A DNA stretch of 64,000 nt from Tetraselmis striata (taxonomy: Eukaryota; Chlorophyta; Chlorodendrophyceae; Chlorodendrales; Chlorodendraceae). This document shows, piece after piece, positions 33,148 through 45,266 of this stretch; the stretch's first letter is position 1, and each line of letters starts with the position of its first letter. The stretch is from the NCBI GenBank assembly GCA_006384855.1, contig VCJN01001970.1, forward strand, positions 299,616 through 363,615, given 5' to 3'. Position numbers and translations under genes: made by a program. Below the pieces are notes generated by a model. It was not told where the DNA came from. It was given only the letters and a program-made list of their open reading frames with translations, and did no database searches.

Positions 33148-33505
33148 GGCATGTCCGATTTAATTTTATGTTTTAGAACCCCCCGCCGCCCCCCCCCCCT
33201 TCAGTTTCCACCCCCCTCTACTTTATTTATGTTGATCTCGCAGTACTTAGTAGAACATGTCCAAAGTTGCATAATAACTACCACGACTGACATGACTTTT
33301 TTGTATGGTTTCAATGCATGGTTGTGTGCACAAGGGTGTTCCCTGCCATATGCGAGCATAAATGGAGAGGGGGGTGGGGCACTTTTTGGAACCATCACCA
33401 TATTGCAGTCTGCATCATGACAAACCTACCATACGGTGGCCTATCCACCCCTCCCTGTAGCGCTACGATGCTGTTAAGCTGTTGTATTCATGCATGGCCT
33501 GGATA
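33148..33505 (+). mobile_element. Truncated copy of a 0.58-kb MITE family
   Basis: It aligns with 50295-50665 in the same orientation (shared words such as GGGTGTTCCCTGCCATAT and GGGGCACTTTTTG). The left end resembles that element's inverted end (TTATGTTTTAG), but the right inverted end is missing. Confidence 0.65.
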
Positions 33506-33712
33506 TTAACGACTTTCCGTGCGTTATCTAGACGCTATCCACGTAACCAACACAGTATACAACTACCTCCCGCGCTCCAACATATACCCCGCGCTCCTTT
33601 CCGGCGATCTCGCCGCCCACAAGTTGCCACAAACCCATTGTGACGACTTTTTATGGGTGCTGGTGGTCCACCCCGCTGTGAGTAATAGGGCAATAGGCGG
33701 ACCGGACCGGAC

Positions 33713-33859
33713 ATGGGGGTGGAAAGGCTGATGAAGTATATCGCCCCCCTAAATCGCTCCACCAACCTATTTGGCGCGGACGAGGGCAAAGTCGTTGCGA
33801 TAGACGGCCATGTCTGGCTGCACAAGTTCGCATACCACTGGGTGCAGGACATCATATAA
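33713..33859 (+). pseudogene. XPG/FEN1-family nuclease, N-terminal fragment
   Basis: A 48-codon frame starts MGVERLMKYIAP and contains KVVAIDGHVWLHKFAY, then stops at TAA 33857-33859. A Met-Gly start, a short helix and an (A/V)ID..(W/Y)L(H/Y).F segment with its metal-binding Asp are the signature of the N-terminal XPG domain found in FEN1, EXO1 and XPG. The rest of the nuclease is missing: the frame ends 13 bases before the direct repeat that opens the DIRS-B block, so a gene or exon seems to have been cut there. It could also be a first exon whose partner was displaced. A viral or transposon origin is possible but unsupported. Confidence 0.6.
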
Positions 33860-33989
33860 GGATTATCATAATTTGAAAGGGAGGTAGGAAGGGAAAATTT
33901 ATCGTCAAACATTGCGCAAGCTTATTTACACGGAAAGGGCGGGGTACTTGCGGAAAATAGCCACAAGAGAGGGAGCGAGGGAGGGCGGG

Positions 33990-34833
33990 TTGTGCGGGCA
34001 GGAGGCCAGCACAAAACTGAGTGGTCCGGTCTAGCGGACGATGATGGTTTCATAAGATTATTATGTGTACCGGGGAGACCGATGTTCTCGCCGTGGGCGG
34101 CACGCAAAGTAGTGCCGTACATCGGCTTCTAAGTGCTAAAGCACGAGTGCCAAAGCACGAATGCTAAAGCAACAGTAGTGGTGTCGACACCCGCATACCC
34201 TACGAACAGGGACGAGAAGAAAGGTTGATGAATTTGACTCGGCCTATTGGTAGGCAAGCGCATGTTCGTCCTATGTTTCAAGGCTTTGTCGGCAAATTTG
34301 TCCGGTATTCCCCCGGCGAAACTGCTCTCAATGGCAAAATTATTACATTTGCCCAGTACTCGTGGTACTTGTCACAGTGGATGTGCGCTATTCTGGGCGT
34401 TGCTGCTAAAGAGTTCTTGGATACTTACGGATCACACCCTTGCCGTTGTGGCGGTGCTTCGGCCGCTGCTAATGCCTGAATTGCCCGAGAGGATTGGGGT
34501 CAACACATGGGCTCCAGTAATGTTTCGTGCCAAGTCACGTATATGAAGAGCAGTGAGAAGAGATTGCTCTCCTTATCTCGCGCAATCATGCCCGCCTCGG
34601 GTTCCACTGTTGTAGACGAGCGCCCGGTCGCTCGTGATACGCCGACCACACCCGTGCCTTGCGAGGTTCGCATGCCGGAATCTGAACCGGACGAGTGTCA
34701 AGTTTCCCAGGTAGACGGTCGCACAGAGAATATTTTTACTTGGTTTGTTCTAGAGCAGGCTGATGATGAGGAAGAGTCCTGGTTTTGTCTGACAACTCTA
34801 CACTGGCTGAAACCCCAGGAACATAGCTCTAAA
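33990..34833. repeat. DIRS-B terminal direct repeat, copy 1 (interrupted)
   Basis: 33990-34225 and 34811-34833 together match 47493-47731; 585 bp (34226-34810) are present only here and hold a plus-strand frame. Confidence 0.7.
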
Positions 34834-34836
34834 TAA
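34231..34836 (+). CDS. ORF in the DIRS-B terminal repeat, unknown function
   Basis: Two consecutive frames, 34225-34479 and 34507-34836, read MNLTRPIGRQAHVR... and ...SSEKRLLSLSRAIMP..., the second with a Glu/Asp-rich tail (QADDEEES). Its direction is opposite to the recombinase. The frame ends within the conserved AGCTCTAAA of the terminal repeat. I do not recognise it; it could be an accessory ORF, captured sequence, or chance. Confidence 0.3.
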
Positions 34837-34864
34837 CATTTCAAAGGGAGGTAGGCAGGGAAGA

Positions 34865-35567
34865 TTAGCCAAATTTGTCTTCAAGACTGCGGAGGGGGCG
34901 GGGCGGCGTCCGACGGAGCGGGGGCGCAACTGCCGAGAAGGCTGCGAAGGACCACCAGAGGGGGGGGGGGGGGGGGGGGCGACTGGGCAGAAGCGCGGCG
35001 GCGCGGGTAGGAAGCGTGGTCGGGTCGATGTAGTGGTTGATTACCGCAGAATTGCGGGCCCAACCGCCCCAGTGGCGGATTTTTGTCAAGGGGCACGCCT
35101 ATCGCATTTCCACCAAAGGCCGCACCCTTCCGTAAGGAGCGCGAATCCTTCGGAAGGGGGGGGGGGGGGGGGCTCGCTTGATGCGGTCGACGGCCCGCTT
35201 GAGCTAGTCGCCGAGGGTGGAGGCGTTCCATGCGAGGGGCATGGATGCCTTGTCGCTAGCAGGGAGCGCCCATAATCGGTCCGGGTAGTGCTTGGCGGAT
35301 GGGGGCTGCCCGGAACGCCGCATCGCGGTAAGCGATGAAGCGGTGGAGAAGACCTGTCCACGCGGGCACGACGGTGGTAGGGATCGGGAGCAGGGGCTTG
35401 AACCCGTCTCGACGCTTGTGACTACGTCCCCCCTTCTCGCGATTGACGAAGAGAGTGATGTTGTGGGCGTCCACAGCCATGTTGCGGAGTCCGCAAGAGT
35501 CGCTCGACTCGCCACGGGAGTAAAACATATATGTTGAGCATACCAGAAAAGGCCAAAACGCGAGCAA
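34865..35567 (-). pseudogene. DIRS-B tyrosine recombinase, C-terminal half
   Basis: From 35567 down: FLVCSTYMFYSRGESSDS with the likely first catalytic Arg, LFVNREKGGRSHKRRDG, then in other frames SLRKGAAFGGNAIGV (the box His reads Arg), KIRHWGGW and NHYIDPTTLP, which keeps the nucleophilic Tyr. At least two frameshifts, beside G17 (35156-35172) and G20 (34960-34979) runs, break it. The N-terminal half is missing beyond about 35600. Confidence 0.78.
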
Positions 35568-35617
35568 AAATGTACTGTACCACGAGGTCCTAGTTTTGCT
35601 GCTGTTTTTCGAGCCAA

Positions 35618-36180
35618 ATCACGTTGCCCGATTAGGGTTTCCTGTTCTGCCTCTATGTACTATTTTCACCGCCGATTGTGCGGAAATATGGGGCACGAAG
35701 ATGTGCACGACGGCTGCCGTAACGAACTACAACCACCTCTCCCTCGGCACCCACCCACACTCCTCGGCACGCCTCTCAGTCAGTAGTCACCCTTGCTAGC
35801 CCTGCTAGCCGTCGGAGTGAAGCGCGGGCCACTAGATACCCTTATGACCGAGCCGTACCTACGACGGTCCTTGCTCAATGTCGCTTGGGGGGGTTAAGTC
35901 ACCGGATTTCAGGGCCGATGAAGGAACCCCCAGACGCTCGACGGCGGCGGAGGCCTACGCAGGCCGAAGGCACGGCTCCTGCCCCAGTACCATAGTCATA
36001 GCCAGCCAAACCGACGTGGCGATCCTTGCGGCGGGTGCGGCGGCAGCCGCCCGCTTTGTACCGTCCTTAATTGGGTTTCTTGCCGAGCCGTATGCGGATA
36101 TATCGGGTACTGCTCGGCGCCCGTCTGGCTGACAGTCGTGGCGGAGGCAACGTCTACGGGTAGGCTACGTTCTGACCGCA
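35618..36180. other. No gene recognised
   Basis: About 100 bp at 35553-35650 are an inverted, diverged copy of 45170-45285 (shared GGCCAAAACGCGAGCAAAAA). Nothing else can be assigned. Confidence 0.4.
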
Positions 36181-36184
36181 ACCT

Positions 36185-38100
36185 CACTACAATCTCGGGG
36201 CGCATAACCGGCAGATTGCTATTTGCGCTGTTGCTGCCAGTAGGTTTACGCTACGGTTGACGGCGCCGAGGCTAGTGCGTGAACGGTGGCGGGCAATCCC
36301 GCGCGCGTTCAGCCGTGGCGCCGTCGCCGGCGGTTATCTAGCAGTGGCTAGGGCCGGGATATACGCGGGTACCCGTATCTGCCAGGGACGGCAAGCCGAA
36401 GGGAAAATCGTGTGCATTGACCAGGGCAGATTTAATCCTTTCAGCCGCCTAGATCGTGCGCGAGCCCTGTCGCGACTCGTCGATTGTTGGCGGGGGTAGC
36501 GCGCAAATCTAGTTGGCCCAGTACCGGTACTGGTACCGACTGCTATACAATCTCCCCGGTACTAGTAACTACAATCTTGGGGCGCGGCACCGGCAGACTT
36601 GCGAGATTGCTAGTATTCCAAGTAATACCACGCCACGATTGCTGGCGCCACGAGGTGAGCGGGTGTAGGGTGCATAATTGAGATGATATATCCAGGTAGC
36701 CTACGAACTGACTACATCAATAGCCAGTAAGGATCTCGAACGATCGAGTAATACAATCTGACTACGGTAGCGACTACTGGTAGCGAGTAAGGAGTGTTGC
36801 GTTAGGCATGCGGTAACTGCCTACCTGGCTGAAACACTTTCCTTGTCTGGGGTATTTGTTGCATACTTGTATGACAAAAGCGCATAGGGTTGACGGGAAA
36901 GTACGACTGCTAGCGAGGTGCTCTCCCGAGAACTTCACTTCGGCTTAGTGAAAGCCCTAGATTGTTGCGCGCCACGCCGCAGATTGTTGCCTCAGGCATG
37001 TTTTAAATCCGCACACGGCTGCGAAACCTTACAGTACCCGGATAATGCGGCATATAGAAGTATTATGCATGCGCATGGGCTCGGCGACACGACATAGGTA
37101 GATAGCCACACCCCTACTTACAGCATATTCGCGACGGCGAGCCCTAGATTGCCGCAGATTGTTGCCTTCGGCAGGCAGGAACGGCCTACCTGGCTGAGAC
37201 ACTTTCCTTGTCCGGGGTATTTGTTGCAAACCTGCACGACAAAAGCGCACACGCTTGACGAGAATGTACGATTGCCAGCGAGGTGCTCGCCTGAGAACTT
37301 TACTTTGGCAAAGCCTCAGATTGTTGCGCCCCGCCGCAGATTGTTTCCTTTGGCATGTTTGAAATCCATACACAAATGCTTACAGTACCAGGATAATGCG
37401 GCATATAGAATTATCATGCATGCGCATGGGCTCGACATCAAGACATAGGTGGATAGTTTCACCCCCAGGTACATCATATTCGCGACGGTGAGCCCTAGAT
37501 TGCTGCGCTGCGCCGCAGATTGTTGCCTCCGGCACGGCATGCCGGAACGGCCTAATTTTGGGGTGCGGTACCGACAGTTTGCTATTTGTGTTGTTTGGTA
37601 TAATGCTAAGATTGACGGCACCACGGCTGTGTGCTTTTTTTTTTTTCACTCCCGCGCGCGTGCATACAGCCATGGCGCCTTCAATCGTAGCGTTATACCA
37701 CTGGCAGCATCGCAAATAGCAATCATCTCCCGGTACCGCGCCCCGAGATTGGAGTCTGATTGTAGCCATCCTGTATATTGCAGACCGTGTATTTGCACGC
37801 TAAACCCACTCCCCTCGTGGCGCCATCAATTGTAGCGTAGTAGTAATTCTTAATTTGCACGCTACACCCACTCCCTCTTGGCGCCATCAATCGTAGTGTA
37901 GTAGTAATTGTTAAGAGAACTAACAATCTCGCATTAGTCTGGTACCGCGCCCCCAAGATTGTAGTAAGCAGCGGGCGGGGAGTTTGTAGATGCAAAAACC
38001 CCGCGCATGCAATCGTGGCGCAGTCGCGAGCGGCCATCAAGCAGTGGCTACGGCCAGAGTAATACGCAGGTACCCGTATCGACCGGGGACGGCAAGCAAA
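36185..38100. repeat. Left, mostly inverted arm of the satellite block
   Basis: 36810-37560 are reverse-complementary copies of the 374-bp unit of 42040-44460 (AGATTGTTGC words, CCGGATAATGCGGCATA). Around them are copies of another word family (TTGGGGCGCGG-ACCGGCAG and GCAGTGGCTA-GG-C) at 36185, 36340, 36572, 37735, 37945, 38035, which recur inverted at 41690-41900. Confidence 0.75.
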
Positions 38101-38399
38101 CTGTGAGCCTATGCGCATTCATATTCTTTCTATGCCATATATATGCGCATGCACAAAGATTGCCAGTCATCTAGGCAGTTACGGGATGCCAAAATACAGC
38201 AATCTATGGCGTGCCGTAAGCAAATATCAGGTATTAGCGGTACTGCCTAGCAATCTGTATAGTATCGTCAAGCATATGCTCATTCTGAATCCTTCTTTGT
38301 CGTATACATCCGCATTTTAAACGATTGGCAGCCATATAGGCGGGTAGTACAGCGTGCCTAAAGTCAGCAATCTGCCTAGTAATCTATATACTATTGCCA

Positions 38400-41300
38400 A
38401 GCCCACATCAAAAACGCATGATGCCCATTGTGGTGCCAGCCCGCGGCGCTCACACTTGCGGGTTTGCGAACCCCCTCTCAGAATCACACGACTCCTCCGC
38501 TTTTATTTGCGAGACTCGCGTGTAAAAGCAAATGTGAGGGTCGGCTGCTTGGAATCTGGTCGTCGGCCATAGAAGATTGTTGTATACGGGCTCGGCAACT
38601 CACATTCTAGCCAAACGTGTGTGTCATTCGTCTCCGTATGTGCTTTGCGACTGCGACACTATACCACACACACCGGAGTAAATCAAAAACGCATGATGCC
38701 CTTTGTGGCGCTGGCCTGCGGCGGTCATACTTGCGGCCTTGCGAACCCCCTCTCTGTGTCACACGACTCGTTCTTCGCTTTTTCTGCAAGTCCCGCGTCA
38801 CGGCCGTCGGCCTTGTAATGTTGCTATGTACAAGCATATATATGAGGGTCGGCTGCTTGGAATTTAGTCGTCGGCCATGGAAGTTTGCTCTATATACAGG
38901 CCCGGCAACTCGCAATCTAGCCGAACGGGTGTGTCATTCGTCTCAGTATGTGCTTTGCGACTGCGACACTACATACCACAAACACCGGTGAAAAAAAATC
39001 AAAAACGCGTGATGCCCTTTGTGGTGCCGGCCCGCGGCGCTCACACTTGCGGCTTTGCGAGACTCGCGTAAAAGAAGCATATATGAGGGTCGGCTGCTTG
39101 GAATCTGGTCGTCGGCCATAGAAGATTGCTGTATACGGGCTCGGCAACTTGCAATCTAGCCGAACGTGTGTGTCATTCGTCTCCGTATGTGCTTTGCGAC
39201 TGCGACACTATACCACATACACCGGAGTAAATCAAAAACGCATGATGCCTTTTGTGGTGCCGGCCTGCGGCGCTCATACTTGCGGCTTTGCGAACCCCCT
39301 CTCTGTGTCACACGACTCGTCCTTCATTGGCCTTTTCTGCAAGTCCCGTGTCACGGCCGTCGGCCTTGTAATGTTGCTATGTACAGGCATATATATGGGG
39401 GTCGGCTGCTTGGAATTTAGTCGTCGGCCATGGAAGTTTGCTCTATATACGGGCTCGGCAACTCGCAATCTAGCCGAACGGGTGTGTCATTCGTCTCAGT
39501 ATGTGCTTTGCGACTGCGACACTATACCACATACACCGGAGTAAATCAAAAACGCATGATGCCCTTTGTGGTGCCGGCCCGCGGCGCTCACACTTGCGGC
39601 TTTGCGAACCCCCTCTCAGAATCACACGACTCCTCCGCTTTTATTTGCGAGACTCGCGTATAAAAGCATATATGAGGGTCGGCTGCTTGGAATCTGGTCG
39701 TCGGCCATAGAAGATTGCTGTATACGGGCTCGGCAACTTGCAATCTAGCCGAACGGGTGTGTCATTCGTCTCCGTATGTGCTTTGCGACTGCGACACTAT
39801 ACCACATACACCGGAGTAAATCAAAAACGCATGATGCCTTTTGTGGTGCCGGCCTGCGGCGCTCATACTTGCGGCTTTGCGAACCCCCTCTCTGTGTCAC
39901 ACGACTCGTCCTTCATTGGCCTTTTCTGCAAGTCCCGCGTCACGGCCGTCGGCCTTGTAATGTTGCTATGTACAGGCATATATATGGGGGTCGGCTGCTT
40001 GGAATTTAGTCGTCGGCCATGGAAGTTTCCTGTATATACGGGCTCGGCAACTCGCAATCTAGCCGAACGGGTGTGTCATTCGTCTCAGTATGTGCTTTGC
40101 GACTGCGACACTACATACCACAAACACAGGTGAAAAAAATCAAAAACGCGTGATGCCCTTTGTGGTGTCGGCCCGCGGCGCTTACACTTGCGGCTTTGCG
40201 AACCCCTTCTCTATGTCACACGACTCCTCCACTTTTTGTTGCAAGCCGCGCACCATGGCCGCCGGCCGTGTAATGAAAGCATATTTGGGGGTCGGCATAT
40301 TTGAGAATCTGGTCGTCGGCCATATAAGATTGTTGTGTACGGGCTCGGCAACTCGCAGTCTAGCCGCACGGGTGTGGTATTCGGCTCCGTATGTGGTTTA
40401 CGACTGCGGCATTACCACATAGACCGCAGTAACTTCATTTAAAACGCACGAATACCCTTGGCGGTGCCGGCCCGCGGCCCTCATACTTGCGGGTTTTCGG
40501 ATCCCCTCTCTGTCACACGACTCGTCATCGTCCACTTTTATGTTGTAAGCTACGCACCATGGCCGTCGGCCGTGCTCCCTTGCTATATACAAGCATATAT
40601 GCAGGTCAAGAGCTGAGAATATGGTCGTCGGCCATATAAGATTTCTGTATACGGGCTCGGCAACTCGAAATTTAGCCGCACGGTGTGGGATTCGGCTCCG
40701 TATGTGCTTTGCGAATGCGGCACTACCATAGACCCCGCAGTAACTTTCTCTAAAACGCATGATGCCCTTACTGGTGGTGCCGGCTTCCCGTAACGTGCTA
40801 TGGAGTTGTATCTGGACTGCGATGGTAAGTGCGTCGCACTCTGCACGGTGAGCAAGATTGTTCAACCCTGACTAGGGTATAATTCTTGCCCTAATTCGGT
40901 TTGTAGTAATGAGCCAAATCTGAAGGTCCCACAGACCCACGCTGCTCGGTGCCGTCGGAGGCTGCAGTAGGCACTTGGATGCGCAACTCCCCCAGAGGCT
41001 CGGAGCTATATTTGTTGTATATGTGAGGTCGGCAACTGACAATCTAGCCGAATGCCACATGTTGTATTCGGCTCCATATGTATGCTTTACGACTGCGGGA
41101 CTCATTTCCACATTGTAAACCGCAGTATCCCCTCCCCGGGGATATCTTTACCAAAACGCGTGGTATTGCACCACCCCTCTCTGTCACACGACTCCTCCGC
41201 TTTTAGTTTGGAAGTCGCGCCTCATGCTCGTCGCGCCCGTGTAATCTTGCCATGTATAAGCAGCTGAGAATATGGTCGGCCAGGAGATAAGATTGTCGTA

Positions 41301-41560
41301 TATACGATGTCGGCAATGTACAATCTAGCCGAACGGGTAAGTCATTCGGCTCCGTATATGCATTAAGACTGCGACACTACCACATAGACCGCAGAAACTT
41401 CATCAAAACGCATGATGGTGCCGGCCCACGGCGCTGCGGACCTGCTTTCTGTATCACACGACTTCTCCCCATTGGTGTGCCGGCCCGCGGCGCTTATATA
41501 CTCGCGACTTTATTTGCGGACCTCCTCTCTGTATCACACGACTTCTCCGCTCTTATTTTG
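38400..41560. repeat. Central tandem satellite, about 240-315-bp units
   Basis: Units begin near TAGCCGAACG(G/T)GTGTGTCATTCG at about 38600, 38915, 39155, 39470, 39750 and 40060, with diverged units to 41560. Each holds CGTATGTGCTTTGCGACTGCG, AAAACGCATGATGCC and CACACGACTC. Spacings alternate (about 311, 239, 315, 280, 315), so 39155-39750 and 39750-40360 form a higher-order pair. Frames of 60-130 codons recur only because the repeats do. Confidence 0.8.
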
Positions 41561-42039
41561 AAGCAAGTCACGCAGGAAAGGCCCAAACCGGGCTCGCGCG
41601 GCACAATCTCGGCGGCTGGAGAGAAAAAAACTGCCCACTGATTGCACCACCCAACTTCCTTTCGGCTTGCCGCCCCCGGTATAGTCGCTACATACGGGTA
41701 CCCGTAGGTATTACCTCGGTCGTAGCCACTGCTTGATGATATTTCGCGGGAATGCGCCACTGCATACGGCTGGGCGAGCGCGGCGGCTTGCCCGCCGCAG
41801 CTCGCGCAGCCGTGGCGCCGCGAATCGTATCGTAGTATTATTAAGACGACGTGTAAGCCATATCTCGCATTGGTCTGCCGGTACCGGTATCACGCCCCGA
41901 CGGAGATTGTATTGAGTATGCTGGGGATAAAGGGGAGATTGAGAGTAATTCCTACTCGCTACCAGTAGTCGCTACCGGTAGTCGCTACCTTGCTAGATAT
42001 GCACGCCACAGGCACCGGCAAAACATACGACGAGTCGTC

Positions 42040-44460
42040 GCGACAGGGCAACAATCTGCGGCGGGGCGCAACAATCTGGGGCTTTACGTAAGCCAATGTG
42101 AAGTTCTCAGGCGAGCACCTTGCTAGCAATCGGATTTTGTCATACAAGTATGCAAGAAATACTTGGACAAGGAAAGTGTTTCAGCCGTGTAGGCATTTAC
42201 TCCTGCCGAAGGCAACAATCTCCGGTGCAGCACAGCAATCTCGCCGTTGCAAATATGATGTTAGTACATGAGGGTGTGGCTATTTATCTGTGTCTTATCG
42301 TCGAGCCCTTGCGCATGCATAATACTTCTCTATGCCGCATTATCCGGGTACTGCAAGGCGTGCAGCCGTGTATGGATTCAAAATATGCCTAAGGCAACAA
42401 TCTGCGGCGGGGCGCAACAATCTAGGGCTTTCACTAAGCCGAAGTGAAGTTCTCGGGCGAGCACCTCGCTAGCAGTCGTACTTTATCGCCAAGCCTTTGC
42501 ACTTTTGTCATACAAGTATGCAACAAATACCCAGACATGGAAGATGTTTCAGCCGTGTAGGCAGTTACCGCCTGCCGAAGGCAACAATCTGCGGCGGGGC
42601 GCAACAATCTAGGGCGTTCAGTCCTAAGCCAAAGTGATGTTCTCGGGCGAGCACCTCGCTAGCAGTCGTACTTTCTCGTCAAGCCTTTGCACTTTTGTCA
42701 TACAAGTATGCAACAAATACCCGGACATGGAAGGTGTTTCAGCCGTGTAGGCAGTTACCGCCTGCCGAAGGCAACAATCTGCGGCGCAGCGCAACAATCT
42801 AGGGCTCGCCGTCGCGAATATGATGTACCTAGATAGGGGGTGTGGCTATCCACGAGTTTCTTGTCGTCGAGCCCCTGTGCATGCATAATACTTATGTACG
42901 CCGCATTATCCGGGTACTGCAAGGCGTGCAGCCGTGTATGGATTTAGAACATGCCTAAGGCAACAATCTGCGGCGCAGCGCAACAATCTAGGGCGTTCAG
43001 TCCTAAGCCAAAGTGAAGTTCTCGGGCGAGCGCCTCGCTAGCAGTCGTACTTTCCCGTCAAGCCTATGCGCTTTTGTCATACAAGTATGCAACAAATACC
43101 CGGACATGGAAGGTGTTTCAGCCGTGTAGGCATTTACCGCCTGCCGAAGGCAACAATCTGCGGCGCAGCGCAACAATCTAAGGCTCGCCGTCGCAAATAT
43201 GATGTACCTAGGGGTGTAAATATCCACGAGTTTCTTGTCGTCGAGCCCATACGCATGCATAATACTTCTCTATGCCGCATTATCCGGGTACTGCAAGGCG
43301 TGCAGCCGTGTATGGATTTTAAATATGCCTAAGGCAACAATCTGCGGCGGGGCGCAACAATCTAGGGCGTTCAGTCCTAAGCCAAAGTGAAGTTCTCGGG
43401 CGAGCACCTCCCTCGCAGTCGTACTTTCTCGTCAAGCCTATGCGCTTTTGTCATACAAGTATGCAACGAATACCCGGACAAGGAAAGTGTTTCAGCCATG
43501 TAGGCATTTACCGCCTGCCGAAGGCAACAATCTGCGGCGCAGCGCAACAATCTAGGGCTCGCCGTCGCGAATATGATGTACCTAGGGGTGTAACTATCCA
43601 CGAGTTTCTTGTCGTCGAGCCCTTGCGCATGCATAATACTTCTCTATGCCGCATTATCCGGGTACTGCAAGGCGTGCAGCCGTGTATGGATTTAGAACAT
43701 GCCTAAGGCAACAATCTGCGGCGGGGCGCAACAATCTAGGGCGTTCAATCCTAAGCCAAAGTGAAGTACTCGGGCGAGCACCTCGCTAGCAGTCGTACTT
43801 TCTCGTCAAGCCTATGCGCTTTTGTCATACAAGTATGCAACGAATACCCGGACATGGAAGGTGTTTCAGCCATGTAGGCATTTACCGCCTGCCGAAGGCA
43901 ACAATCTGCGGCGCAGCGCAACAATCTAGGGCTCGCCGTCGCAAATATGATGTACCTAGGGGTGTAACTATCCACGAGTTTCTTGTCGTCGAGCCCATGC
44001 GCATGCATAATACTTCTCTATGCCGCATTATCCGGGTACTGTACGGCTTGCAGCCGTGTATGGATTTAACATATGTCTAAGGCAACAATCTGCGGCGGGG
44101 CGCAACAATCTAGGGCGTTTATATAGTACTAAGCCAAAGTGAAGTACTCGGGCGAGCACCTCGCTAGCAGTCGTACTTTCTCGTCAAGCCTATGCGCTTT
44201 TGTCATACAAGTATGCAACGAATACCCGGACAAGGAAAGTGTTTCAGCCATGTAGGCATTTACCGCCTGCCGAAGGCAACAATCTGCGGCGCAGCGCAAC
44301 AATCTAGGGCTCGCCGTCGCGAATATGATGTACCTGTAGGGGTGTACATGTCTACGAGTTTCTTGTCGTGGAGCCCATGCGCACGCATAATACTTCTCTA
44401 TGTCGCATTATCCGGGTATTGTAAGGCGTGCCGCCGTGTATGGATATATTAAAACATGCC
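42040..44460. repeat. Tandem satellite with 374-bp unit
   Basis: Boundaries at CCTAAGGCAACAATCTGCGG are near 42389, 42954, 43328, 43702 and 44076, giving spacings of 374 for the last full units. Each unit contains two half-related parts, both with CAACAATCT(GCGGC/AGGG) words. The array ends abruptly at about 44455 in the coding sequence of DIRS-B ORF2. Confidence 0.88.
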
Positions 44461-45031
44461 TTACCTTCGCGGCGCTAGATCGGTGGAGGTAGCGCCACTT
44501 TTCGCCGAAGTCGAGAATATCAGTCTTCAAGGCCTTGTACGACTCCCACTCTCTTTCATCTACAACCGGCCTTAACCACTCATGATCATGTCCTCCTGAC
44601 TTGGAAGGTTGGTGTTCTTGGACCGGGACGCTGGTAGAAGGTTGCGTGCGAGGCGGTAAGCGAGTCCCGGTACGGGTTGGGGTTGTAGCTTCCGGCCGAA
44701 ACTTTGGCAGCGACGCAAGGGCTTCACGGTCTGCGGGCACCCCCCCTCGAATGTTTGACGCCTCAGCCGGTGCTGGGAACTCCCGGTCATTAGGCCCGAC
44801 GCTTGCCTCCTGTCCAGCGCTGCCATGTGTTGGAGTCGCACTAGTTCGTGGAAGCACCGGAACCTCAGCCAAGGAGAGGTCGACAAATCTAGTCAGCAAG
44901 CCCCGTGCCGTATCGGCACCAAGCGCAGGTTCCAGACGCTGCAACATCGACCACACACGCTCAGAATTGACCTGCATGTACTGAAACATGCCGTCGATAT
45001 GCTCGCCATTGGACCACGCCGAATTTGACAT
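44460..45031 (-). pseudogene. DIRS-B second ORF, N-terminal part
   Basis: The frame starts at an ATG at 45031 (MSNSAWSNGEHIDGMFQYM) and runs as a Pro/Thr-rich protein to YLHRSSAAK, where the satellite array begins. The position after gag fits the start of pol, but no RT motif remains. The function is inferred from order alone. Confidence 0.5.
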
Positions 45032-45266
45032 GGCTATAAGGTAGGAGGCCTATGGGGCGCGGCACGGGTGTGGCGAGTGATGCCCCCCCTTGCGAAAACC
45101 GTTGACGACACAATCTAGAAGCCGCGGTCGTGCCAGCGCCATGATCCCAGTACTTAATGCAACTGTACGAAACCCTAAATTCGTCCTTTTCGGTATAACG
45201 AGATTTGGCTCACTTTGCTCGGATTAGGGCTCAAAAACAGAGCCAAAACACGGTGCGCGTGATACA

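Noticed and set aside
33519-33731. A 70-codon gene upstream of the XPG fragment
   Set aside because: No motif or splice partner; it overlaps the XPG start in another frame.
43003-44452. Recurring 85-88-codon frames on both strands, possibly a small-protein family
   Set aside because: They recur because the satellite recurs. The unit length is not a multiple of three and changes between copies are not biased to third positions.
42040-44460. A CRISPR-like array
   Set aside because: The unit is 374 bp and repeated in full; there are no short repeats with unique spacers, and the DNA is eukaryotic.
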